Assembly: GCF_026914185.1 (NCBI RefSeq)
Contig: NC_070575.1
Coordinates: forward strand, 1,798,001-1,862,000
Origin: Puccinia triticina
Lineage: Eukaryota > Basidiomycota > Pucciniomycetes > Pucciniales > Pucciniaceae
Direction: 5' to 3'
Length of the DNA: 64,000 nt
Shown here: positions 1-10,590 of the stretch, piece after piece
Layout: every line of letters starts with the position of its first letter
Position numbering within the stretch: position 1 is the first letter of the stretch
Made by a program: the position numbers and the translations under genes
The notes under the pieces: generated by a model
Databases searched by the model: none
What the model saw: the letters and a program-made list of their open reading frames with translations, nothing else
Told to the model about the DNA's origin: nothing

Positions 1-644
1 TGAAGCAGATTAGTGTCATTAACGCGAAAGGATTTCTGTATTCAGAAACGTTACCAATTGCAATCTTCAAGGTCAACTCTTCATCTACAAAAAAACCGTA
101 CCAATACCAGATTAGACCAACATACGACTCCGAGGATAAGAGTCTGATACGCCCACAAAGACTCCGTTTTCGAATCGCCCAAATCTTCCACGCTCTTAAC
201 CTTTATCACAATTTGCTAAGCTTAGGTGGACTAGATCATATGATGTTAGGGGTCACAGGCAATGTACATGAAGATTTGATCAAATGGTTCTTCACAATTA
301 TGTTCAAAGGAACTCCAGGGAGATGGCCAGTCCTTGGCCAAATTAGACTGAATAATCTACCAAGAGACTCAATTGAATTTGACAATTTCTTTCCGAGCAA
401 ACCCCAGAGATATCTGATGGATCTATTCCTATATGAGGAAAAGATTGGAAGAAAAATGAGCTTCACAGCTGCAATAAAATTGATGGGATATTGGTATGAA
501 GAATCTACTTCTGGCGTCTTCCACACCAACGCTTTGGGGATCAGTCCTCATCTTCCCCCACCCTTTGACCAAGAAACTTATGAAACAGCATTTGTGAAAG
601 CGTTAGGTAATGTCCATTATAAGAGGTACAACACACCCACTTAA
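1..644 (+). CDS. 3' end of unrecognised protein gene (partial)
   Basis: An open frame runs from base 3 without a stop to the TAA at 642-644, giving about 213 C-terminal residues; the start lies outside the window. No domain is recognised. Visible are a basic stretch (RPQRLRFRIAQIF) and aromatic helical segments near the end (IKLMGYWYEES). The C-terminal half has a faint resemblance in pattern (K-x-S, then I-x-L-M-x-x-W-Y) to the end of the secreted protein at 44738-46404, which could mean a shared rust family, but this is by eye only. The even codon quality over the whole frame argues for a real gene. A signal peptide cannot be assessed because the N-terminus is missing. Confidence 0.6.
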   Translation, partial: KQISVINAKGFLYSETLPIAIFKVNSSSTKKPYQYQIRPTYDSEDKSLIRPQRLRFRIAQIFHALNLYHNLLSLGGLDHMMLGVTGNVHEDLIKWFFTIMFKGTPGRWPVLGQIRLNNLPRDSIEFDNFFPSKPQRYLMDLFLYEEKIGRKMSFTAAIKLMGYWYEESTSGVFHTNALGISPHLPPPFDQETYETAFVKALGNVHYKRYNTPT

Positions 645-1489
645 CAAGAAAAAGCTCACTTGGCTCCAAAAGAATCTGAAAGAACAAGACCAACTCAACT
701 GCCACCATTTGACACACAAGATACTGCAGCAGAAATCCCGGTGCAACACCAACCAATTTCATAATAGTCTGTTTTGGATACTAAGTAATAGTATTCAATG
801 CACCTGTTGGAATTTCACATCTCTGTCACTCACTTCTTTCCTGTCTCTTCCCTGTCACTCCCTTTCTCCTTCCAGTTGCATATGCAAGTTCCATCTTCTG
901 CCCACATCTTGTCTCCCAATGTAATAGCTTAAATATCCACTCAGATAGATAGAAATAGAATCATCAGCTTCTGCACGCTTTACCCTGAGACCAGTGAGTC
1001 TCTTGTAGTGAGGAGCCTTTTTCCTTCTCACAGCTAGCAGCTTGACCCCTCTCTGGGGTTCCTTCTCCTTTTTGGTTACCTCAGAGCTTTTCTCCTCTAG
1101 GCCTCAAACCTCACTTGAGCTTTCTTCCTCGAGTCCTCATCTGTTCTCCGGTTGTCTTTTCAACAGCGCCTAGTGATAGTCCATTCAATGCATACAGAAC
1201 AGCAAGAATTTCCCAAGATAGTTAAGAATAGTACATTGTTTCTCTATTTTATAACTGCATCCCCAAATCAGTGAACTTTCTCTCCAGTTTTCCTAGGCCT
1301 AGTTTGGCAGCAAGATTTACATAAAGAGACTTGGAAAAATGACTCCCAAAAATTGGGAAAACAACTCCTATACATTGCCGGGACCAAATAGCGACTGGGT
1401 CCAGACGTCAACCTAGACCCTTTTTTTGGGAATCACTTTCCTGAAACAGATTATTTTTTGGGGGTCATTGCAACTAATTAGTTATATTT
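645..1489. other. Intergenic, no gene seen
   Basis: AT-rich and C/T-rich sequence downstream of the partial gene. Open frames are short and out of codon character. No RNA gene or mobile-element end was identified. Confidence 0.5.
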
Positions 1490-2083
1490 TTTTTTGTTAT
1501 CCGCTCCACCCATAACTTTTTTTTCCCACACACTACATGCATAAAAATTTGATATCAAAGTGGATTTTGCATAAATTGAACCCCTTCAAACTTATAGCAA
1601 TAGTGTGCCATCAAAACATGAGATTTGAGGGGTGCACATTTTATGATCCGCCATATTCATAACTTTTGTTTCCCACGCACAACATGCATAAAAATCTCAG
1701 ATAACAGATAAATATGCATAAAATCAAACCCCTGGAAGATTTAGTAATATTGTGTCATCAGAACATGAGATATGAGGGGTGCACAGACAGAGTAGGAAAA
1801 TGACTGCTAACCCTACAACTTTTTTGTCACCGACCCATAAAATCTGCAACTTTCAGGGATCTTTTAATAATTTATATTATCTGTTCTATTAAATTATTAG
1901 CAATATTGTGTCATCATAACATGAGATATAAGGGGGGGGGGTGATTAGCTCAGTAGGAAATTACCACTAACTGTATAACCTTTTTGTTACACAACCAAAC
2001 AGTCTAAAAATTTCAGGGATGTTTTTATGTTGTAAATAATCTGTGCTACAAAAATCATGGAAATATTATGTCATCAGAACATT
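1490..2083. repeat. Tandem repeat, ~145-bp units (continues after 4572)
   Basis: Three to four diverged copies of a unit of about 145 bp. Each contains an AACTTTT..CCCAC segment, a TGCATAAAA segment and a block like GTCATCAGAACATGAGATAT followed by GAGGGGTGCAC. The last unit is interrupted at 2083 by the CACTA-like element; its remaining end (ACATATGAGGGCTGCAC) continues at about 4576-4593. Non-coding. Confidence 0.7.
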
Positions 2084-4572
2084 CACCAGGGGGGAAAGTG
2101 TGGCACTCCCTGGAGAGTGCCAGACCGTATGTTCCTTTGGGAAGACTGTCTGATGTCAAATGTGTGAGCATGTGGGATTTAGGTTTAAAATATGTTGACC
2201 TTATGTTCAACTCATGCTGATCTTTGATCCACTCCATGGTGAACATGTTGGTAATTGAGTTGAGGGTACCCCCACTTGATGCCTGGTACACCCTGGTATT
2301 CTACACTTAGTGGTGTGTTTCAGGAATCAATTTGAGACCCCCTCCACTCAATGAATGGGTTGTAAAGTCATTGAGTGGAGATTCCCTCCACTTGATGACT
2401 GTTGGACAACCATTGATTGGAGGTTGTGTCCACTCAATGACCATATCTAAATCACCAGCCACCAAGTGGAGACATCCTCCACTCGATGACTGGTTTTTAA
2501 TGTCATTGAGTGGAGGGATTCTCCACTCGAGGACTGGTGTGTATACTGGCTGTTGAGTGGGGGGGGGTTCCTTACTCGGTGACTGGTTCTACTGGCCATT
2601 GAGTGGAGACACCCTCCACTTGATCACAGTTCACTAGGCTGGGAAAATCCCAGAGCAGTGACCAGTACTGCATGTTGGTCATTGAGCCGGGCCTCTCCCA
2701 GCTTTAAGGAATGTATGTACTGTACTCAGCGCGGGGAAAGTCCCGGCTTGATGGACAGTATGTACTGTCCATCCTGCTGCACTTTTCCAAGCTGAGTGAC
2801 CAGTGTAGGCTGCCTACCGCGCTCGGAAAGGCTGACTAGATGACCAGCATTTGCTGGTCATTGGGCCAGGGCTTCTCGCTGGATGACCAGTATCTACTGG
2901 TCATCGGATTTGAGCTCGGAGAGGCTGCAGATCGATGACCAGGGCATGATGCCTGTCAAGCGCGGCCTCTCTGAACTCGATGACCAGTTTGTGTTGGCCA
3001 TCCAGTTGGAGAAGCCCTGGTCCGATGACCAGCACCTATTGGTCATCGTTCTGGGCCTGTCTGAGCTTGGTGAGCAGTCTGTACTGTCCACCAACCTCGG
3101 AAAAGCCAAGCTGAATGAACTGTATTTAGTGTACTGTTCATTGAGTTGGGGCTTTCCCAGCTCAATGACCAGCAAACAAAGGTCATTGAGCCCGTGTAAA
3201 CAAGCAACTCGCCAATGTCCACCCTGATGTTTGGCCGAACATGACGGTGGACATAGCGACAAAAAAAACACGCTCCCCGGGGACACCCGGGGATACAGAG
3301 CTGATCCCTGTTGCCCCGCTGCCACCTTAGTTCACTTGTGCCCAGATTGAAACTCCTGGAACACAAGCTTTTTTGGTGATTTGCAACACATATGAACACC
3401 ATTTTTGCCACTACAAAATGATGATGATTTTGATTGTTCTGGATACAGCAGGTCAAAAGAGCATCATTCTTATCTTACACCTGGTGCTAATAATTACCAT
3501 GTGATAAGAGCAATCAACCCCATTTTGTTGCACAATGGCCACGGACATAATGGTAGGTGTGATGAAGGTATGTTACCTGGAGGAAAAAATCACCCAAAAC
3601 AGTCAGGCAAAAGGTGTGAAGATGATCAATCTACAAGACAAACGGTATGACCCTGCATGCTGAGATGTGTGTGGACATTTCAGAGTTGACTTTTCACCTC
3701 AGAGTTCAGACCAGCTATTGAAATCTTTCTCCTGCTGGTTCCAGGATCATCAAAATATTGATGCATCTATTGATATCCACCAATCTGCCCCCTTCCCTCT
3801 GTGAAGCTTAATAATTTTAACCTCTAGCTGCTGCATTTTATCAGGCATATGGAGGTCAAGTGAAGGAAAATTGTGCAATGTGTATCCACATACAAAAGGT
3901 GCATGGACCCAAATGAACAGCTGACCGCATGGCAAACTTTAGCCTGCATAAGTGGACCATCACTTGGTAAACATGGTTGGTGAAAAGGCCTCTTTGATTG
4001 TTCACATTTCATATTACAGGGAGGGAAGACAGGTTACAGAGGTTTTCCCAGCTTTGACACTGTGTGATACTCAAAAAAGAGAAATTTAATTTTACATAAC
4101 TTTCCTCCCAATTGATGAAGGGAACATGCATGGCATAAATATCCCACAAGGATTAATCTACCAGTTAGCTGAGTCTTTGCGGTTGCTATAATTTACAGCT
4201 ATTTTTCATTATGTGATTTTATGTGGGTTTTGATTGAAAAAAATCAGCCCTGAAAAATCTTCCTTCTCACTTGGTCAAGGATATCTTTGAGCATCAGGAT
4301 AGTTACATTCTTGGCAAAACATGTTGTGAATTGAATCTCACATCCTGGATTTTGTTTGATATGAACCAAACAGAAAATTTCAACTAAGATATTTCCATGT
4401 GTTGGAATTGAGTTACAGATCATCCCGCAACCACTTCACCTACAGTTACACATCTGTTGGGAGGAAAATTGAACAAAGAGTTGCGACTCACATCTAACTC
4501 ACATCAGACCATTTGACTGACAGAATTACGGCCTGGCACTCTCCAGAGAGTGCCACACTTTCCCCCCTGGTG
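2084..4572. mobile_element. CACTA-like DNA transposon copy 1 (non-autonomous)
   Basis: Terminal inverted repeats of about 45 bp begin CACCAGGGG and end CCCCTGGTG. The element is flanked by a 3-bp direct repeat ATT (2081-2083 and 4573-4575). Each terminal repeat holds a smaller palindrome, GGCACTC..GAGTGCC. Two more copies with the same ends lie at 21011-22689 and 47024-48639. CAC...GTG ends with 3-bp duplications are typical of the CACTA/CMC superfamily; the terminal sequence itself is not the standard CACTA. No transposase frame is seen, so the copy looks non-autonomous. It interrupts a tandem repeat unit. Confidence 0.8.
2330..3210. repeat. Hairpin minisatellite inside CACTA-like copy 1
   Basis: An array of short inverted-repeat units. 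The first part alternates CATTGAGTGGAG with CTCCACTCGATGACTGG. The second part repeats GATGACCAGTA..TACTGGTCAT separated by spacers such as CTCGGAGAGGCT. Frames through the array are artefacts of the repeat. Related arrays occur in other transposon types at 19550-20100, 21730-22220 and 57790-59480. Confidence 0.75.
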
Positions 4573-4839
4573 ATTACATATGAGGGCTGCACGTTTGCAC
4601 GTTAGCCATCATGCATTACCAACTTCAAATCTCATGTAGACCCGGTTCCGCTGAACTTTACATCAGTTTTATTAGCTCAAAAGAACCGCCTGAATCTATC
4701 CTTTCAAATGACGCAATTTCTATGTGTTCTTGCTGACATTTGCAGTTTTTACAGGGCTTTCTGTCCAGCCTTCTGTCCCAACGACGGAGTGCGCACCCCC
4801 CGGTTACCTAACCCTAACAAATTGGTACATTGGGGGTGA

Positions 4840-5275
4840 AATTTTAAATGAAATGTACATGTTACATGCTGTGTTACATACACGTTAAATGTTAAATGTT
4901 GTGTGTGTACATGTGTTTTGTGGTGTGCGCACTTGTTGCTTACGGGTTACATGGTGTTTGTGCATGTCACGGGTGATTTGTACATGTTACATGTTATACA
5001 TGTGTTGCACTGTTTTTAAACTTCTTGAATGGGGTTTACATGGTGCAGGAAATTCATGTGGGGGTTCTTGGGGGTTCAATGTTCTGGGAACATCTTCCAT
5101 GGGGGTTGTGTGTTACGGAAACATGTTTCATGGAGGTTGCATGTTGCAGAAACATGTTTCATGGGGATTGTGTGATGCCGGAACATGTTACATGTTGCAC
5201 AAGCTTGATACATGGGCTACTTGTTGTAGATTTTACATGGGGTTATGTAACAATGTGGTTCAACTATTATGGGAC
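4840..5275. repeat. TTACATG-rich minisatellite
   Basis: A GTTACATG/TGTACATG-rich tract followed by imperfect tandem units of roughly 45 bp, such as GGAAACATGTTTCATGGAGG. The 129-aa frame across it simply follows the repeat and is not taken as a gene. It follows the right flank of CACTA-like copy 1. Confidence 0.6.
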
Positions 5276-6523
5276 TAATTCATTAGTTAAGCTTATATTC
5301 TTGAGTTTAATTTAGGACAATCAGCTATTGGGGTCTTACAATCATGCGTCTTTTTCATCCTGTTGATCTTCTGGGTGGATGACATATTCTTCTTGGTCTG
5401 ACGTCATTGATTCCTCTCAAGGTTCTGTTGTTGTTATTTTTCCTCTTGACAATTGGGTCTTTCCTTGTTTCCTCTTGAGATATTCTTTGTTATCATTTTC
5501 CTTAGAAATCTAAAATATCAATATCAACATTATAAATGAACTCTATGTATCATCAATTGAGTTACTCTGTTAAGTTTCTATTGTGCATTGCATTGGCCTT
5601 AAATCTAGTTACTAGGGTGTTTCAAAGTAGACCCACATGTGCATGCAGGTCACTTTGCATAACCCAGTTTTGCGGGGAGACTGCAAGTCAACATTCAACA
5701 TTTGAATTAAATCCGGAAAAATCACCTCCTTCTTTTGGGGCAATTCACTGTGTGCAAGGTATTTTTCGGCTTGCGCGCACAGCGGGCTTGACGTCAGGGG
5801 ACGGTCAATTCTGTGTGCGAAGAGTTTTTTGCTGCTGCACAAAGTAGGTCCGATGATTTTATCTAAACAGTGACATATGCAATTTTGAATACCATAATCC
5901 CAATCAAAAGTCTCCCCTGTGAACAAACACAACAACAAAAACAACAGGGCTGGTAATTCAAACAACAAACATAGCAAGCAAGCCCATTGGTAGTCCACTC
6001 AGCCTGTTGTACGGGATCTGGGGCTGGTGGTACATCACCCTGTGCAAGCACAGAGGGGGATATCCGAACTTCACATTGAGCACCTAACACACCATTGCTG
6101 CGGTGGAGCATGTGGTCTTTCAAAGCAAGCCTCCGGAAGCCCCTGGAAGCCTGCAGGAGGAATCTGAACCCAAACACTACAGAGCCTAGAATCAAGATTT
6201 TGTCAGGCGGTGTTTTTCCACCCATCAGAACATGTATGCTGCCCGCAAAAACATGCCGATCGGCTCTCATAGCACACAAATTCAGTCCAGGTTGGGCTGT
6301 TCTTCTCAATCAACCTGGAATCCATCATCAAAGCAAATCAAACCGTGGAAGCTCCTGAAGCTGAGAATCACAGAGAAGATCCATGCTTGCCGGTGCACAT
6401 CCGTTGGAAAGCCCATCCATGCAGGATCTGGATAAGTGTAATATTGATCTCATGGTGCATGAGATGGCACAATCCCATTGTGGAGAGATCAGTAGTGTGT
6501 GCTACAGTGTATTTTTTTTTTAT
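5276..6523. other. Repeat-like intergenic DNA, no firm gene
   Basis: No conserved protein is recognised. The only frame with any character is the cysteine-rich one at 5536-5847, listed separately. The remainder has short overlapping frames on both strands and no clear splice pattern. Confidence 0.4.
5536..5847 (+). CDS. Possible small cysteine-rich secreted protein
   Basis: A 103-aa frame beginning with ATG. Residues 1-28 have a hydrophobic core (VKFLLCIALALNLV) like a signal peptide, and the rest has about ten cysteines, ending FCVRRVFCCCTK. This is the profile expected of a rust candidate effector. Against it: the surrounding DNA looks repetitive, the second half contains low-complexity GCGCGCACAGC sequence, and there is no homology or splice support. 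It may be chance. Confidence 0.25.
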   Translation: MNSMYHQLSYSVKFLLCIALALNLVTRVFQSRPTCACRSLCITQFCGETASQHSTFELNPEKSPPSFGAIHCVQGIFRLARTAGLTSGDGQFCVRRVFCCCTK

Positions 6524-6979
6524 CTAAATGATTGGGCAGTAGTGCACACCCCTATACACGATTGAGGCCGCGCAACAGGGCCACAGATAGCAGGGAATAC
6601 TATCAATGCTGGTTTGGCATAGTGCTACAGGCTGGCCTAAGCTGGAGGGTTGAAGTTTGCCGCAGCTCAACATGCAGTTGCTGAGCAACACCGAGGAATG
6701 CAAGCCCAGGGGCCCCATTGCTCCGGTGGGGGGGGGGGGGGGGGCGACGACCCAGTGGTCATGGCACGCGGGAGCCGCCGGCGGCCCTGGCATTTTGCAG
6801 ATGATGAACACGTCGCAGGGTCTTGCAGTGAATGAAGATCTTGGCGCGGGCCCGCTTGCGGCGTTCGCCCGTGACACCCCGTCGATAAGTGCGTCACAGG
6901 CGGCAGCTCTGCAGCCGGCGCACACCAGACAGCCGGCGGCGCAGGAGAACGCCGAGAGGACGGTGGTGCCGAGTTTCAT
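6524..6979 (-). CDS. Possible secreted cysteine-rich protein, antisense frame
   Basis: From the ATG at 6979 a 151-aa frame opens with MKLGTTVLSAFSCAAGC, resembling a short signal peptide, and carries many cysteines spaced through the protein. It includes a proline run encoded by the polyG/polyC tract at 6727-6742, which would be unstable. An overlapping plus-strand frame (6657-7112, 151 aa) has similar coding quality, so the strand is not settled. No known domain. Confidence 0.3.
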   Translation of the reverse strand: MKLGTTVLSAFSCAAGCLVCAGCRAAACDALIDGVSRANAASGPAPRSSFTARPCDVFIICKMPGPPAAPACHDHWVVAPPPPPTGAMGPLGLHSSVLLSNCMLSCGKLQPSSLGQPVALCQTSIDSIPCYLWPCCAASIVYRGVHYCPII

Positions 6980-7112
6980 GACGGAGGGAGTTGTTTCAAG
7001 CGACGAGGCGACTGCGAATGGGACTGAATATGTGCTGGCCGATGGGTGTCTTGTGCGGAGATTGTCGTGCAGAGAGAGTCTGCTAACCGTTGTCCTATTT
7101 GAGGAGACATGA

Positions 7113-7776
7113 CTCGCTAGGTTTGTCATGTCCTTGCGAGGACGGCATGGGCATGGGTGCGGATGAAGACACGCAGCTCGATATACAACTGCTCTCAGCC
7201 CACCGATCCCGCCACGCTCTGTGACCAAGGCCATGGCCATGTATCCTCACCCCCGTCCTGCTCCCCGCCCAGATCCTCCACCTCCACACACACACTCTGA
7301 GCACCACAGTCTCTCGGATCGGTCCAGAAAACACATGCAAGGGTACACCACCAACAGTCCATTCCAGAGGCGCAAAAACACCCACATCCACCCGTCGATC
7401 TCTGGCCCTACACATACAACAGCTCTGCACAAAAAAACAAGAAAGAAAAAAAGGATGGCCAAGTCTATTTGCAGCCTCGAACCGGCCACCCCGTCGACGC
7501 CCAAGAAAACGGGCTAAAGACAGGGAAAGAGGGCCGGGAACGCGCGGCGAGGAGCAGCGGACCGCACCGCGCAAGAAGACACGGCGCGAGCCCCGGCGAC
7601 GAAAACGCACAAAAAGGGCCCAAGAAAAACGGCCAAGGAAAGCGTCCAAGGAAAGGGGCCGAGAAAAGCGTCCAAGGAAAGGGGCCGAGAAAAGCGTCCA
7701 AGGAAAGGGGCCGAGGACAGGGGGCGAGAGCAGGGGGCGACCCAAGCGGCAAAAAGCAGCCGGAGGAAACGGGGGC
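7113..7776. other. Downstream region of the 7777-10471 gene
   Basis: GC-rich sequence past the stop codon of the minus-strand gene, probably 3' UTR plus intergenic. It contains a three-unit 26-bp tandem repeat at 7639-7716. Long Arg/Pro/Ser-rich frames here reflect base composition, and no gene is called. Confidence 0.5.
7639..7716. repeat. 26-bp tandem repeat, 3 copies
   Basis: Three consecutive nearly identical units reading AAAGCGTCCAAGGAAAGGGG then CCGAGA. They lie just past the stop codon of the minus-strand gene, so probably in its 3' UTR. Confidence 0.8.
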
Positions 7777-10471
7777 CTAAGGTTTGGAGGGGGTGGGCCT
7801 AGCAGGGAGGGCCTCAAGAGAGCGAGCGGCAGTGACGGAGGCGGCCCTGGGGGGAAGGGCGAGCAAGTTCATCGCGTCGAAGTCGTCCTCCTCGTCGTCA
7901 TCATCAAGCGACGCGAGCCGAGCGGGGCGAGTGGAGGGAGGCGCGGCCGGGCGCGAGTGTGCAGCAACCGCCGCGGCCCGGGTCGTCGATCCGGAGCCGC
8001 TGGACGGGGCGGCAGCCGCAGGAGTCAGAGACTTCGAGAGCCGGCGCCGGGCCGCCGGCAGGGAGAGCCGGGGCGCCCGCTTCTTGCGTCTGGCCCCGGC
8101 CGGCACACGGGCTGTCGCGGGCACGACGACGCGCACCTGTTGCGGGCGCGGCTGCGTGGGATGCGGCCTCTTCTGCCCCCCGTCGTCCTCGGCGGGGGCG
8201 GCTGGCGGCTTGGTGTCTTCTTCTTCGTCGGGGGCAAGCAGGAGGGGCGGGGCAGATGGACAGGTGCAGCAGGCAGCGGGCGGCTTCTCGTCGTCGTCGT
8301 CTTCGGCTTCTGGAGAGGGGAGATGGGCGGGGAAGTCGTCGGCGTGCCGGAGCGAGTGGGCGTCGTCGATGAGTGCGAGCCAGTGGCGGAGCCAAGCCTG
8401 GACGTCGGCGGCGAGCTTCTCGGCGCGCCGGCGCTGGTCGGCGGGCGGGTCGGAGGGCGGGAGGGCGTGGAGGGCCCAGAGGGCGGGGTCGGCGTGGAGC
8501 AGACTGCGCGCCCAGCTGCGCGCCAGCCGCTCGAGCGCGTACGGGCCCTCGACCACGCTCCGGAACAGCTCCGCTAGCCCCGGCACCCGTCCCCGCTCCT
8601 CCTCCTCCTCCTCCTCCTCCGCCCCGCCCGGCGAGGAGAGCAGCCCCGGGGGCACCGCCAGCAGCCGCGTCGTCCGGTGCGCCCGGAAGAACAGCTTCGC
8701 CGCCTTCCCGAAGATCTTCGTCTCCGTCCGGTCCCCGCCCTCTGACGAGGAGGAGGAGGAGGAGGAGGAGGAAGAGGCGCCGTCGGGGCTGTCGAACTTG
8801 GCGATGAGGACTTGCAGCCGCATCGGCGCATGGCTCGAGCTCCATTTGCCGTCGCCCGAGCTCGTCGACGCCGCCTCGTCGTCCTCGGGAGTCACGGAGC
8901 CGGTGTTGAAGATGGGCAGGCCGAAGAGGGCGAGCCGATGGGACTCGACGGTGATGGAGAGCAGGGCGAGGAAGTAGTTGTCCTGCTCCGAGCACAGGGT
9001 GTGCGGGGAGGGCGGGCTGGCGGCCATGAGGGCGTCGAAGAGCAGCCGGGAGATGGCGGAGAGCTGGCTGCGGGCGGCGGCGCAATGGATCGAGCTGGGC
9101 ACACAGGCGGCGACGAGGGAGGAGATCCACTTGAGCAGGATGGGCGAGCTCTGCCGGTCGTACTCGACCACCGCCTCTTCCTCCATCCCTCCCGGTCCCT
9201 CGTCGTCGTCCTCGTCGTCGGACTCGAGCCCGGCCAGCCGTGCCTCTTGTCCGCGGCGCCAGCGGGCACGCGCCAGGACCAGCGCGTCGCGCTGGACGAG
9301 CCAGCGCTCGAAGGCCCAGCCGGCGAGGCGGTGGATGGCGAGGTCGAGCAGCGCGACGAGCTCGCGGTCGGAGCAGATCTCGAGGAAGGTCCTGCCGGCC
9401 TGGGCGGCGACCAGCCGGGCGCGACAGTGCTCGCCGAGCGCGAAGCGGTGCTCGTAGTCGTCGCAGATCTCGCCCCAGGTGCGTGTGGGCAGGCCGAAGA
9501 GGGCGGGCAGGAGCAGCAGCGCCTGGGCCTGGATCGCCGGCCCGGCGTAGCTCCGGTGCAGCGCGTGGAGCGCCTGGACGAGCTTCTGGGCGTGGCTCAG
9601 GCCGGCCCGCTTCGCGTGGGGCTTGTGGTCGAGCGGGAAGGCGCGCAGGATGATGGCGAGGGCGTGTTGGGCGAGCGCATATCTTTGGGGGGGGGGGGGG
9701 GGGGGGGGGGGGAGTGGTCAGCTTCTTGGCTCTCTCTCTCTCTCGGGATGCGCGCGAGCCGAGGGGGTGGCGTACCTTCTGTAGAGCAGGGGGATCGCGT
9801 CGTACCATTCGTCCATCACGCTCGTCTTCCAGTCCACGTCGGTGAGCAGGCTGGGCGGCTGTGCGCTGTCCGCCAGCCAGCCTGCGTCGAGCTCGATGGC
9901 GCGCTCGATGAATCGGCCGATGACGCGTGCGCAGACGGTGGCGAGCTTGCCGAGCTGCTGGTCTGGCTCGGGGGCTGTGGTGTGGATGGTCAGTGGCGGG
10001 GATGGCTTGGACGGAGAGGGGGCTGGTTGCTTAACTGGTGGTGGTTGCATCGAGGATGTTCTTGTAGGCGAGGATGAGCTTGTCGATCCTGATCTGTGTG
10101 TCGAGTTCGGTGACCTGGGGGTGTTCCTGTGGGCGTACTGTGGTGGTGGTGGTGGGTGTGGGTGGGTTGCTGAAGAGGGGTGAGCTGGCGGGGTGTGTGG
10201 GTGTGGTGCGTTTGGTGGTGGTGTGGTTCGATCGCCTGTATCTCTTGAGTGGCCTGCTGCTGCTTGCGGCGTATTCCTGGGCGTCTTCGCGTGCCCGGCG
10301 GTTTGCCTTTGGCTCGGCGTACAGTCTGGGGGTGGTGGATGTGGTGGTTGGTGGTGGCTGGCTGGTGGTCAGCTGGCTCTCGAGTGCGCCGAGGGATGCC
10401 CGGAGTGGTCGCAGCAGTCGGTGGATCCTCGCCAGCGGGAAGCCCGCACTCGCACTGGGAGTGTTCTTCAT
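7777..10471 (-). CDS. Unrecognised 846-aa protein, three exons
   Basis: Exons 10471-10036, 9974-9776 and 9682-7777 join in one frame through a 61-nt and a 93-nt GT-AG intron. No domain is recognised. The N-terminus (FPLARIHRLLRPLRASLGAL) and residues 120-420 look like a structured helical region (for example LATVCARVIGRFIERAIELD). Polyacidic, polyserine and polyglutamate tracts follow. The last ~200 residues are basic and disordered with likely nuclear-localisation clusters (ARRKKRAP), ending in an acidic DDDDEEDDFDAMNLL segment. A nuclear protein is inferred from these tracts only. The start is the first in-frame ATG after the upstream gene, whose stop is only about 120 bp away on the same strand. 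Codons are extremely GC-rich at third positions. Confidence 0.75.
9690..9713. repeat. Long polyG tract within an intron
   Basis: A run of about two dozen G on the plus strand. In the minus-strand gene this is an uninterrupted polyC tract just upstream of the acceptor CAAAG of intron 2, so it serves as the polypyrimidine tract. Length is likely variable between isolates. Confidence 0.7.
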
Positions 10472-10590
10472 CTTCACTCAACTCCAAAACTCACTCAAGC
10501 GGCACCAAAAACACACCCACACCCGCACAGCCGGGGGGGACACCCCGGAGGAACACCCGAAACACACACATTACAACAGCAACAACAACA

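Noticed and set aside
2883..3456. Overlapping frames of 114-143 aa in CACTA-like copy 1
   Set aside because: They follow the hairpin minisatellite on both strands and have no conserved content.
4806..4820. CCTAACCCTAAC resembling telomere repeats
   Set aside because: Only two copies in internal repeat DNA; too short to be telomeric.
7904..9808. 634-aa minus-strand frame rich in Arg, Pro and Ala
   Set aside because: It is the shifted frame of the three-exon gene at 7777-10471; composition reflects high GC, and the spliced frame explains the region with clean junctions.
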